Source of the DNA: Siphonodentalium dalli
Lineage: Eukaryota > Mollusca > Scaphopoda > Gadilida > Siphonodentaliidae
NCBI GenBank assembly: GCA_032622095.1
Contig: CP136067.1
Location: 64,001 to 128,000 of the forward strand
DNA: 64,000 bases
Reading direction: 5' to 3'
The position numbers and the translations under genes are program-made. A model generated the notes under the pieces. The model searched no databases. It was not told the DNA's origin and was given only the letters and a program-made list of their open reading frames with translations. Positions 10,841 through 22,490 of this stretch are shown here, in pieces; the stretch's first letter is position 1; each line of letters opens with the position of its first letter.

Positions 10841-13800
10841 TACAGGTCTTACCTTTAGTCTGATCATCATAAAATTTGTCATGAATGTTAACAATGACAT
10901 GTAGATGGGAACGAGTCATTTTAGGGTCATTTGGCCGAAAAATATGGCCGCCAGCAGCCATCTTGGATTTTACTCTTTGTATGACTAAATCCTTTAGCAC
11001 GGGCTACAGTTCGTACCTTTAGTCTGATAATTATAAAATTTGTCACGGATGTTAACAATGGCATGTAGATGGGAACGAGTCATTTTGGGGTCATTCCGAC
11101 AAAAAACATGGCCGCCAGCAGCCATCTTTGATTTCAAAATTCAATCCATTAGCACAGGCTATAGGTCGTACTGTTAGTCTGATCATCATGAAATTTGTCA
11201 TGGATGTTAACAATGACATGTAGATGGGAACGAGTCATTTTAGGGTCATTCGGCCAAAAAACATGGCCACCAGCAGCCATCTTGAATTTTACTCTTTGCA
11301 TCACTAAATTCTTTAGCACGGGCTTCAGGTCGTACCTTTAGTCTGATCATCATAAAATTTGTCATGAATGTTAACAATGACATGTAGATGGGAACGAGTC
11401 ATTTTGGGGTCATTCGGCCGAAAAACATGGCCACCAGCAGCCATCTTGAATTTTACTCTTTGTATCACTAAATCCTTTAGCACGGGCTACAGTTCGTACC
11501 TTTAGTCTGATAATTATAAAATTTGTCACGGATATTAACAATGGCATGTAGATGGGAACGAGTCATTTTGGGGTCATTCCGACAAAAAACATGGCCGCCA
11601 GCAGCCATCTTTGATTTCAAAATTCAATCCATTAACACAGGCTACAGGTCGTACTGTTTGTCTGATCATCATGAAATTTGTCATGGATGTTAATATTGAC
11701 ATGTAGATGAGAACGAGTGATTTTGGGGTCGTTCGGCCAAAAAACATGGCCACCAGCAGCCATCTTGGATTTTACTCTTTGCATGACTAAATCCTTTGGT
11801 GCGGGCTGCAGGTCATACCTTTAGTAGGATCTTCATAAAATTTGTCATGGCTGTTGACATGTAGATGGGAACGAGTCATTTTGGGGTCATTCGACCAAAA
11901 AACATGGCCACTGGTGGCCCATCTTGGATTTCAAAATTAAATCCATTGGCGCGGGCGGGCTACAAGTAGTACTATTCGTCTGATAATCATGAAATTTGTC
12001 ATGGATGTTAATATTGACATGTAGATCGGAACGAGTCATTTTTGGGTCGTTCGGCCCAAAAAACATGACCGCCAGCAACCATCTTGGATTTTACTCTTTG
12101 TATGACTAAATCCTTTTGCACGGGCTACAGTTCGTACCTTTAGTCTGATAATTATAAAATTTGTCATGGATGTTAACAATGGCATGTAGATGGGAACGAG
12201 TCATTTTGGGGTCATTCCGACAAAAAACATGGCCGCCAGCAGCCATCTTTGATTTCAAAATTCAATCCATTAGCACAGGCTACAGGTCGTACTGTTAGTC
12301 TGATCATCATGAAATTTGTCATGGATGTTAATATTGACATGTAGATGAGAACGAGTGATTTTGGGGTCGTTCGGCCAAAAAAACATGGCCACCAGCAGCC
12401 ATCTTGGATTTTACTCTTTGTATGACTAAATTCTTTAGCACGGGCTACAGGTCGTACCTTTAGTCTGATCATCATAAAATTTGTCATGAATGTTAACAAT
12501 GACATGTAGATGGGAACGAGTCATTTTGGGGTCATTCGGCCGAAAAACATGGCCACCAGCAGCCATCTTGAATTTTACTCTTTGTATCACTAAATTCTTT
12601 AGCACGGGCTACAGGTCGTACCTTTAGTCTGATCATCATAAAATTTGTCATGAATGTTAACAATGACATGTAGATGGGAACGAGTCATTTTAGGGTCATT
12701 TGGCCGAAAAATATGGCCGCCAGCAGCCATCTTGGATTTTACTCTTTGTATGACTAAATCCTTTAGCACCGGCTACAGTTCGTACCTTTAGTCTGATAAT
12801 TATAAAATTTGTCACGGATGTTAACAATGGCATGTAGATGGGAACGAGTCATTTTGGGGTCATTCTGACAAAAAACATGGCCGCCAGCAGCCATCTTTGA
12901 TTTCAAAATTCAATCCATTAACACAGGCTACAGGTCGTACTGTTAGTCTGATCATCATGAAATTTGTCATGGATGTTAATATTGACATGTAGATGAGAAC
13001 GAGTGATTTTGGGGTTGTTCAGCCAAAAAACATGGCCACCAGCAGCCATCTTGGATTTTACTCTTTGTATGACTAAATTCTTTAGCACGGGCTACAGGTC
13101 ATACCTTTAGTCTGATCATCATAAAATTTGTCATGAATGTTAACAATGACATGTAGATGGGAACGAGTCATTTTGTGGTCATTCGGCCGAAAAACATGGC
13201 CACCAGCAGCCATCTTGAATTTTAACTCTTTGTATCACTAAATTCTTTAGCACGGGCTACAGGTCGTACCTTTAGTCTGATCATCATAAAATTACTCATG
13301 AATGTTAACAATGACATGTAGATGGGAAACGAGTCATTTTAGGGTCATTTGGCCGAAAAATATGGCCGCCAGCAGACATCTTGGATTTTACTCTTTGTAT
13401 GACTAAATCCTTTAGCACGGGCTACAGTTCGTACCTTTAGTCTGATAATTATAAAATTTGTCACGGATGTTAACAATGGCATATAGATGGGAACGAGTCA
13501 TTTTGGGGTCATTCCGACAAAAAACATGGCCGCCAGCAGCCATCTTTGATTTCAAAATTCAATCCATTAGCACAGGCTACAGGTCGTACTGTTAGTCTGA
13601 TCATCATGAAATTTGTCATGGATGTTAATATTGACATGTAGATGAGAACGAGTGATTTTGGGGTCGTTCAGCCAAAAAACATGGCCACCAGCAGCCATCT
13701 TGGATTTTACTCTTTGTATGACTAAATTCTTTAGCACGGGCTACAGGTCGTACCTTTAGTCTGATCATCATAAAATTTGTCACGGATGTTAACAATGACA

Positions 13801-16800
13801 TGTAGATGGGAACGAGTCATTTTAGGGTCATTCGGCCAAAAAACATGGCCACCAGCAGCCATCTTGAATTTTACTCTTTGCATCACTAAATTCTTTAGCA
13901 CGGGCTACAGGTCGTACCTTTAGTCTGATCATCATAAAATTTGTCATGAATGTTAACAATGACATGTAGATGGGAACGAGTCATTTTGGGGTCATTCGGC
14001 CGAAAAACATGGCCACCAGCAGCCATCTTGAATTTTACTCTTTGTATCACTAAATCCTTTAGCACGGGCTACAGTTCGTACCTTTAGTCTGATAATTATA
14101 AAATTTGTCACGGATATTAACAATGGCATGTAGATGGGAACGAGTCATTTTGGGGTCATTCCGACAAAAAACATGGCCGCCAGCAGCCATCTTTGATTTC
14201 GCAATTCAATCCATTAACACAGGCTACAGGTCGTACTGTTAGTCTGATCATCATGAAATTTGTCATGGATGTTAATATTGACATGTAGATGAGAACGAGT
14301 GATTTTGGGGTCGTTCGGCCAAAAAACATGGCCACCAGCAGCCATCTTGGATTTTACTCTTTGCATGACTAAATCCTTTGGTGCGGGCTGCAGGTCATAC
14401 CTTTAGTAGGATCTTCATAAAATTTGTCATGGCTGTTGACATGTAGATGGGAACGAGTCATTTTGGGGTCATTCGACCAAAAAACATGGCCACTGGTGGC
14501 CCATCTTGGATTTCAAAATTAAATCCATTGGCGCGGGCGGGCTACATGTAGTACTATTCGTCTGATAATCATGAAATTTGTCATGGATGTTAATATTGAC
14601 ATGTAGATCGGAACGAGTCATTTTTGGGTCGTTCGGCCAAAAAACATGACCGCCAGCAACCATCTTGGATTTTACTCTTTGTATGACTAAATCCCTTTGC
14701 ACGGGCTACAGTTCGTACCTTTAGTCTGATAATTATAAAATTTGTCATGGATGTTAACAATGGCATGTAGATGGGAACGAGTCATTTTGGGGTCATTCCG
14801 ACAAAAAACATGGCCGCCAGCAGCCATCTTTGATTTCAAAATTCAATCCATTAGCACAGGCTACAGGTCGTACTGTTAGTCTGATCATCATGAAATTTGT
14901 CATGGATGTTAATATTGACATGTAGATGGGAACGAGTCATTTTAGGGTCATTCGGCCAAAAAACATGGCCACCAGCAGCCATCTTGAATTTTACTCTTTG
15001 CATCACTAAATTCTTTAGCACGGGCTACAGGTCGTACCTTTAGTCTGATCATCATAAAATTTGTCATGAATGTTAACAATGACATGTAGATGGGAACGAG
15101 TCATTTTGGGGTCATTCGGCCGAAAAACATGGCCACCAGCAGCCATCTTGAATTTTACTCTTTGTATCACTAAATCCTTTAGCACGGGCTACAGTTCGTA
15201 CCTTTAGTCTGATAATTATAAAATTTGTCACGGATATTAACAATGGCATGTAGATGGGAACGAGTCATTTTGGGGTCATTCCGACAAAAAACATGGCCGC
15301 CAGCAGCCATCTTTGATTTCGCAATTCAATCCATTAACACAGGCTACAGGTCGTACTGTTAGTCTGATCATCATGAAATTTGTCATGGATGTTAATATTG
15401 ACATGTAGATGAGAACGAGTGATTTTGGGGTCGTTCGGCCAAAAAACATGGCCACCAGCAGCCATCTTGGATTTTACTCTTTGCATGACTAAATCCTTTG
15501 GTGCGGGCTGCAGGTCATACCTTTAGTAGGATCTTCATAAAATTTGTCATGGCTGTTGACATGTAGATGGGAACGAGTCATTTTGGGGTCATTCGACCAA
15601 AAAACATGGCCACTGGTGGCCCATCTTGGATTTCAAAATTAAATCCATTGGCGCGGGCGGGCTACATGTAGTACTATTCGTCTGATAATCATGAAATTTG
15701 TCATGGATGTTAATATTGACATGTAGATCGGAACGAGTCATTTTTGGGTCGTTCGGCCAAAAAACATGACCGCCAGCAACCATCTTGGATTTTACTCTTT
15801 GTATGACTAAATCCCTTTGCACGGGCTACAGTTCGTACCTTTAGTCTGATAATTATAAAATTTGTCATGGATGTTAACAATGGCATGTAGATGGGAACGA
15901 GTCATTTTGGGGTCATTCCGACAAAAAACATGGCCGCCAGCAGCCATCTTTGATTTCAAAATTCAATCCATTAGCACAGGCTACAGGTCGTACTGTTAGT
16001 CTGATCATCATGAAATTTGTCATGGATGTTAATATTGACATGTAGATGAGAACGAGTGATTTTGGGGTCGTTCAGCCAAAAAACATGGCCACCAGCAGCC
16101 ATCTTGGATTTTACTCTTTGTATGACTAAATTCTTTAGCACGGGCTACAGGTCGTACCTTTAGTCTGATCATCATAAAATTTGTCATGAATGTTAACAAT
16201 GACATGTAGATGGGAACAAGTCATTTTGGGGTCATTCGGCCGAAAAACATGGCCACCAGCAGCCATCTTGAATTTTACTCTTTGTATCACTAAATTCTTT
16301 AGCACGGGCTACAGGTCGTACCTTTAGTCTGATCATCATAAAATTTGTCATGAATGTTAACAATGACATGTAGATGGGAACGAGTCATTTTAGGGTCATT
16401 TGGCCGAAAAATATGGCCGCCAGCAGCCATCTTGGATTTTACTCTTTGTATGACTAAATCCTTTAGCACGGGCTACAGTTCGTATCTTTAGTCTGATAAT
16501 TATAAAATTTGTCACGGATGTTAACAATGGCATGTAGATGGGAACGAGTCAATTTGGGGTCATTCCGACAAAAAACATGGCCGCCAGCAGCCATCTTTGA
16601 TTTCAAAATTCAATCCATTAGCACAGGCTACAGGTCGTACTGTTAGTCTGATCATCATGAAATTTGTCATGGATGTTAATATTGACATGTAGATGAGAAC
16701 GAGTGATTTTGGGGTCGTTCAGCCAAAAAACATGGCCACCAGCAGCCATCTTGGATTTTACTCTTTGTATGACTAAATTCTTTAGCACGGGCTACAGGTC

Positions 16801-17935
16801 ATACCTTTAGTCTGATCATCATAAAATTTGTCATGAATGTTAACAATGACATGTAGATGGGAACGAGTCATTTTGTGGTCATTCGGCCGAAAAACATGGC
16901 CACCAGCAGCCATCTTGAATTTTAACTCTTTGTATCACTAAATTCTTTAGCACGGGCTACAGGTCGTACCTTTAGTCTGATCATCATAAAATTTGTCATG
17001 AATGTTAACAATGACATGTAGATGGGAACGAGTCATTTTAGGGTCATTTGGCTGAAAAACATGGCCGCCAGCAGCCATCTTGGATTTTACTCTTTGTATG
17101 ACTAAATTCTTTAGCAAGGGCTACAGGTCGTACCTTTAGTCTGATCATCATAAAATTTGTCATGAATGTTAACAATGACATGTAGATGGGAACGAGTCAT
17201 TTTGGGGTCATTCCGACAAAAAACATGGCCGCCAGCAGCCATCTTTGATTTCAAAATTCAATCCATTAGCACAGGCTACAGGTCGTACTGTTAGTCTGAT
17301 CATCATGAAATTTGTCATGGATGTTAATATTGACATGTAGATGAGAACGAGTGATTTTGGGGTTGTTCGGCCAAAAAACATGGCCACCAGCAGCCATCTT
17401 GGATTTTACTCTTTGCATGACTAAATCCTTTGGTGGCGGCTGCAGGTCATACCTTTAGTAGGATCTTCATAAAATTTGTCATGGCTGTTGACATGTAGAT
17501 GGGAACGAGTCATTTTGGGGTCATTCGACCAAAAAACATGGCCACTGGTGGCCCATCTTGGATTTCAAAATTAAATCCATTTGGCGGGCGGGCTACATGT
17601 AGTACTATTCGTCTGATAATCATGAAATTTGTCATGGATGTTAATATTGACATGTAGATCGGAACGAGTCATTTTTGGGTCGTTCGGCCAAAAAAACATG
17701 ACCGCCAGCAACCATCTTGGATTTTACTCTTTGCATGACTAAATCCTTTGGTGCAGGCTACAGGTTGTAGCTTTGGTCGGATCTTCATAAAATTTGTCAT
17801 GGATGTTAATAATGACATGTAGATGGGAACGAGTTCTTATGGGGTCATTCGGCCAAAAATCATGGCCACCAGCAGCCATCTTGGATTTTACTCTTTGCAT
17901 AACTAAATCCTTTGGCACAGGTAAGACATTTCAAT
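10841..17935. repeat. ~160-bp tandem array, main segment with 1,120-bp higher-order repeat
   Basis: About 44 units of roughly 160 bp. Units fall into subtypes (for example GATTTCAAAATTCAATCC versus GATTTTACTCTTTGTATGAC after the AGCAGCCATC phrase) that alternate in a set order. A seven-unit block of 1,120 bp occurs twice in tandem at about 13798-14917 and 14918-16037, seemingly almost identical. A related block is offset by about 2,580 bp near 11300-12100. Minus-strand open frames here are read through from the repeat and are not genes. Confidence 0.9.
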
Positions 17936-18002
17936 CAGCATCTTTCCTATTTCTCCATTTACTGTAAACCATTAAATTATTCCCCTACCTAAGTTGAGCT
18001 AC

Positions 18003-18017
18003 AGTGTCATTGACACT
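18003..18017 (+). repeat. 3' terminal hairpin of the tandem-unit element
   Basis: AGTGTCA-T-TGACACT, also at 54939-54953 and, with one mismatch, at 56381-56395. Each copy follows AAGTTGAGCTAC and is followed by TTTCAT, after which the copies diverge, so TTTCAT is close to the true element end. Confidence 0.8.
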
Positions 18018-18018
18018 T

Positions 18019-18616
18019 TCATTTGACTTAGAGCGCGGGTTTCGTCCACCCATTTTCACCAGAGTTATGGCCCTTTTTTTACTTAGAAAATTCAATTTTT
18101 CTCTTGTTTTTTTTTGTTTCCAGATGATAGCGTGAGCTTTGGTGGTACGATTGCAAATCCCATATTTTTGTGGATCAGTTATATGAAAATACATGTCAAG
18201 TGCAAATTTGGGTATGATCTGATGATTTTTGCCAGAGTTATGGCCCTTTTTTCAACTTAGAAAATTTGAATTTTGTCCGTCCGTACAAACATTTTGCATT
18301 ATTGTTCAGCAACCACTGGGCAGATTTAGCTGATATTTGGTATGGTGATAGAGCAGCATGGGGGAACAGCTACATGCATAGCGCAGGTTTTGTCCACCCA
18401 ATTTCACTAGAGTTATGGCCCTTTTTTTACTTAGAAAATTTGAATTTTCGCTTGTTTTTTGGGTTTCCTGATCGCTTGTTTTGGGGTTTTTAGTCAACAT
18501 TTCTGTACAAACTTCTTTTGGAATGGTCATATAGACCTCCTCGGATATTCGCAGTTTCGTCCATATTTAATCAGAATTGCTATGGTCGGGGGCAAATGCC
18601 ACGCGACAGCGTACCT
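18019..18616 (+). mobile_element. Tandem-unit element of the GAGTTATGGCCC class
   Basis: Three units of about 175 bp, each with AGAGTTATGGCCCTTTTTT then ACTTAGAAAATTNGAATTTT (at about 18060, 18234 and 18408). It ends ...GTACCTCTTGTTT at about 18604-18616, the same tail as in the elements at 49411-50838 and 58185-58762. No coding capacity. Confidence 0.7.
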
Positions 18617-18944
18617 CTTGTTTCATATTTAAATAGTCCCATATAGGGTTGTTTTAAAAAATTAGGCCCATATAGAGCGTATTTGATATTTCAAATAATG
18701 CCAATATGAGCTTATTTCGCGCAATTATAAAATAAGCCCGTATTGTGCTTATTTTTTTTCAAGAACAGTCTGTTTTCATGAAAAGAAGCACTATATCCTG
18801 TCTATATAGGGGCATAACATTTCAATACGAAATAAGCCTATATTGGCACTATTTAATCTACTTTTTCATCATTACGACTTTTGCACGCTCTTAATATAAT
18901 GTGTTTTCAGTGTACCCGCCCCTACCAAAAATCAGTTATATTGT
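18617..18944. other. Degenerate sequence with short inverted AAATAAGCC motifs
   Basis: Repeated short phrases (CCCATATAG, AAATAAGCC, GCTTATTT) occur in both orientations, suggesting remnants of a small palindromic element. Nothing else recognised. Confidence 0.4.
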
Positions 18945-19765
18945 AGTTAATTATTAGCCAATTATTAGCCAGTCACATTAGCTAACATTTAGTTATTAAA
19001 GGTCTAGTCAATATCCTAGTTACTATTTAGATTAACTAGATATTAGCAAAAATTAGCTAGATATTAGCTAAGATGAATTTCCTTTGGTAAAACCCATGAG
19101 CGTTAGATAACTTTTAGCCGTTTCAATTATGCGAATTAGATATTTAGCTATCATCTAGCTAACAATTAGCTTTATAGTTATATCAATTAGCTAATGTTTA
19201 GCTAAGATTTAGTATGGTCTGGATGCTAGCTGATTAATACTGTACTAGATACCAGCTAAAAATAGCTAAATTTTAACTGGAATATAACTAAATATTAGCT
19301 ATATTTTCTAGCTAGTATTTAGTACAGTATTAGCCAGCATCTAGCTATATTCTAGTTAATATCTAGCTATCTTTAGCTGGTATCTAGTATAGTATTAGCT
19401 AGTATCTAGCTATAATCTAGTTAATATCTAGCTATATTCTAGTTAATATCTAGCTATATTTAGCTGGTATCTAGTATAGTATTAGCTAGTATCTAGCTAT
19501 AATCTAGTTAATTTCTAGCTATATTCTAGTTAATATCTAGCTATATTTAGCTGGTATCTAGTATAGCATTTGCTAGCATCTATCTATATCTAGTTAATAT
19601 CTAGCTATCTTTAGCTGGTATCTAGCATAGTATTAGCTAGTATCTAGCTATTTTCTAGTTAATTTCTAGCTATTCTAGTTAATATCTAGCTATCTTTTGC
19701 TGCTATATAGTATAGTATTAGCTAGCATCTAGCTTTTTTCTAGTTAATATCTAGCTAATATTTAG
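18945..19765. repeat. TAGC/CTAG-rich degenerate satellite
   Basis: Dense TAGCTA, CTAGTTAAT and TATTAGCTAG motifs. From 19371 five longer units of 60-90 bp can be aligned, each starting near TTTAGCTGGTATCTAGTATA and ending TTAATATCTAGCTAT. The region is almost free of other sequence and appears to have grown from the tetramer CTAG. Confidence 0.85.
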
Positions 19766-20875
19766 CATAAATAGTTGGAACTCCATGGTACATTTCCCCA
19801 AGTGTGTCATAAGTGTAGGGAAATTTATGCTCCAAGTGTACACTTACAGCGAAAAACAGATCAGAAGGTCCATTCGGCCTTCACGACGATTAATATAAAA
19901 CCACTAAATGGATTATCAGAACTGAAATCACACGAAATCTGTATAGTTTGCACGTACAATTGTACATGCAATATTGCAAATCGACATTCGTAAACATCTG
20001 TTTTTATAAACTTAAAGATGACACAGCAGTCGCATAACAAGACAGGAGTAAAATGCAATTCACAGACATAAGTTCCATAATGGCATATGATAGTCAGGAA
20101 TGCTCCGAAATTGAAAGTCAACTTCAAAAGAAAACACAGCCCACGTCCTCTTTTCGGCATGGGAAGAATGTGTTGTTTTAAATTCTCAGCGATATGACAT
20201 AACGCGTAATATGTGAAGGGTAGTCGGTGGATAACGCTATAGCGGTTTCTCAGTCTCATGGCAATTATAAGATCTCTGAGCTTTTGACTACCATGTTCGA
20301 AGCTAGAATTCCGACCTATTTAGTCATCCTCTAGTGGCTCATTACTGGCTATACTTATATTTAATAGCTTGTGAACATTCGTGATGTACAATAAGAATTG
20401 CAAGGTGCTGAGATCGACATTTGTACTTGTCCATAAACAGCCTGCTTTTTCGTCAGTGTATATAATCAAAATTTCAAGTTGGAAATTTCGACTCAAATTC
20501 GAATCGAATTTGACTTTCGAATTGAATCTCATATTGAATATTAGCAGGACCCTATAAGTTTCATATAAGTGTATGATTCTAAGTGTGGTATAAGTGTATG
20601 TTGGCAAGTGGTGTAGGATAAGTGTATTATAAATGCAAGTGTTGTGTAAGTTCCAAATGGGGTTGTAAGTGTATGCTATTGTAAGTGAACACTGATGAGT
20701 GTGATGCAAGTGTATTATTAGTGTAGAGTATAAATGTAAAATAAGTGTACTAGTAGATGGGCATGCATGCACATATTCAATGACTTGTAGTAAGATGGCA
20801 ATACAATAATCAAGGGAATCAATGATTTAAACTGATAAAATACTTTTATTAATAATATATAAATTATATATAGAT
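19766..20875. other. Unassigned DNA with a loose TAAGTGTA repeat
   Basis: No gene could be supported; the longest frames are on the minus strand and lack family features. Between about 20555 and 20760 the phrase TAAGTGTA or AAGTGTAT recurs with irregular spacing, a decayed short-motif repeat. AAGTGTACACTTAC at about 19832 is a related palindrome. Confidence 0.4.
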
Positions 20876-20965
20876 TAGGTAGATCATGCCATGAATTTCT
20901 ACTCTGGCTGACACCCGTAGATATCATATTCCACCAGTTCAAAACCCGGGAATGTTTAAAGTTAC
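20876..20965 (+). repeat. Inverted repeat arm around MITE copy 2, left
   Basis: The stretch starting AGATCATGCCATGAATTTCT and running through CATATTCCACCAG to AAAACCCGGGAA is inverted at 21450-21545. A forward copy of its first part appears at about 51340-51370. The family B MITE at 21032-21399 lies between the two arms. Confidence 0.8.
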
Positions 20966-21031
20966 TTAAAGTTTAAATGTAATCTCAAGCTGGGAACTTC
21001 AGGTACCGATGAATAAATTAAGCAACAGGTA

Positions 21032-21399
21032 TTAACCCTTTACCCAACAGAACGGCCCTGTGCCAATGCATTCTCTTATATATGCGAGTCGACCATAGGT
21101 CGCCTCGCATATATAAGAGAATGCATTGGCTTAACACATTAAAAATTATAAAAATAAAAATAAAAATTATAAAAATGGTAAAAAGTGTTAAAAAAAGTTT
21201 TTTTTTAGGCCAATGCATTCTCTTATATATAAGAGAATGCATTGGCACAGGGCATAACTGTAACTATCACAATGTGGTCAATGAGCCGGTTCCAATGATA
21301 TCCATATTTGTATGGTTTTATTGAGACAGACCCAATATAATTTAGGCTGTTGCAGCTTTATTTGGCCGGTTTTGGCCGGTTTGTTGGGTAAAGGGTTAA
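21032..21399. mobile_element. piggyBac-like MITE, family B copy 2 (368 bp)
   Basis: TTAA at 21032-21035 and 21396-21399 flank ends CCCTTTACCCAACAG and TGTTGGGTAAAGGG. The first hairpin (21062-21130) is intact. The second is reduced to a perfect 38-bp palindrome (21209-21246) by loss of its central 31 bp. Near the right end GGCCGGTTTTGGCCGGTTT is a small duplication absent from copy 1. Confidence 0.9.
21209..21246. repeat. Collapsed hairpin, perfect 38-bp palindrome
   Basis: GCCAATGCATTCTCTTATA followed by its exact complement. Compared with 5414-5482, the centre between two TATATA repeats is missing. Confidence 0.85.
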
Positions 21400-21449
21400 C
21401 AAAGAAATACATTCCCCACTTTTATTTTTTCAACTTTATAAGGTTCCCT

Positions 21450-21545
21450 GTCATAACTTTAAAAAGTTCCCGGGTTTTGTTCTGATGGAATATGATCTCT
21501 TCGGGCATCAGCAAGAGTAGAGATTCATGGCATGATCTATAGAAT
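21450..21545 (-). repeat. Inverted repeat arm around MITE copy 2, right
   Basis: Reverse complement of 20876-20965, including TTCCCGGGTTTTGTTCTGAT and AGAGATTCATGGCATGATCT. Confidence 0.8.
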
Positions 21546-22298
21546 ACTAGTGGGTTCTTTGGCTCCATCAATATATTTCATAAATCTGTGGCCGATTGAA
21601 ATCGAATAAGCTGACTATCTATCTTCAAGCTATTCTCTTCCCTTTAGGCTTTTAACTCCACTTATGATGTCCATATAGACCATTTCACGGATAACCATTT
21701 TGACTGTGGCATTCTGGGATGGAAAGTATCCAAACACAGCCATATGCTTATCGACCACATGCATTTACTATGGGAGATTTAGAATGGGTCTATACAACTA
21801 ATTATAACTTAGTTATTTTTCATAGTTTTTGCGAGAAATTTCGAACATGTGTTAGGGACATACATTCCTTCCAGAATATGCAAAAACATCACAAGTTTCT
21901 AATCGTATTTTTTATTGATTTTATGCGACAAAATAGTCGGAAATTTCAGAAAACTATGCCAACTAGTCTATGTTTTGCGGCATCAGATAAAAATAGTTCT
22001 ATTGAGAATTTTTACACCATTTTTTCAGAGAATATAGAGTACACATAGTCCTGTTGGAATATTGTAAAGAGTGTCATGTTTTTGGGATTGAGCGAATGTT
22101 TTGTCGGCGGTTTCGGCTGTCTGATGGTTAATTAGTCTCAACACCCGGTAAACCTTTATGATATTCTGACAGGACTATATTTGCTCTATATTCTCTGAAA
22201 AATTGGTGTAAAAACTCCCAATAGAACTATTTTTATTGGGCAGTTTCTGAGCAGTCAGCCTAGTTTTCTGATATTTCCAACTATTTTTGTTGCATAAA
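21505..22298. repeat. Palindromic host repeat: left arm, turn and start of right arm
   Basis: 21919-22070 is inverted at about 22150-22298 with an ~80-bp spacer. Shared phrases include AAAAATAGTTCTATTG and TTTTTCAGAGAATATAGAG. The left arm continues outward to 21505, and its mate continues not at 22299 but at 48612-48690 and again at 51065-51376. The right arm is therefore split by the insertion at 22299-48611. An open frame of 109 codons in the left arm (21719-22048) has no family features. Confidence 0.8.
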
Positions 22299-22318
22299 CC
22301 CTTACACTTTGGCAGTGT

Positions 22319-22490
22319 GGTTACAATGTCTTTGCAGTGTGGTTGCAGTGTTGGCCTCTAGCCACCAAGCAGTGCGACACTGCAACCGAGGTACCTATAT
22401 GGCAGTGTCCTTGAAGTGTTGCCAGCAGTGTCCTTACAGTGTCGTTGCAGTGTTTCAAATATGTAAATGTGTGCTGCAGTGTTGGTACCC
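22319..22490. repeat. Degenerate GCAGTGT-rich edge of the array
   Basis: Irregular copies of GCAGTGTGGTTGCAGTGT and CAGTGTCCTT precede the regular array. They look like ancestral or decayed units. One GTTGGTACCCGCAGTG variant here recurs once inside the array near 22855-22875. Confidence 0.8.

Larger units (their letters stand above)
5768..18018 (+). mobile_element. Hairpin-headed element built of ~160-bp tandem units
   Basis: The left end has TAGCTCAACTT (5768-5778) inside a hairpin (5769-5798, AGCTCAACTTTAC / GTAAAGTTTGAGCT). The right end has AAGTTGAGCTA (17991-18001), an exact inversion of the left terminus, followed by a small hairpin AGTGTCA-T-TGACACT (18003-18017). After the head comes a CGTCCGTCGTCCGTG block, then ~160-bp units, each with 'ATGTAGATGGGAACGAGTCATTTTGGGGTCATTCGG' style sequence and 'CATGGCCGCCAGCAGCCATCTT'. 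A foldback element interrupts it at 6854-10840. Related copies lie at 53356-54958 and 55064-56400. The layout resembles bivalve 'pearl'/Helitron-like elements with a tandem core, but that link is inference. Confidence 0.75.

Noticed and set aside
11887-15822. Minus-strand frames of 63-97 codons repeated at 11887, 12212, 14469 and 15589
   Set aside because: They are identical or near-identical because the underlying 160-bp units repeat. The frame is broken in most units and no domain is visible.
19861-20259. 132-codon minus-strand frame
   Set aside because: Cys/Phe/Ile-rich with no motif. It overlaps low-complexity and repeat-edge DNA and has no splice or start evidence.
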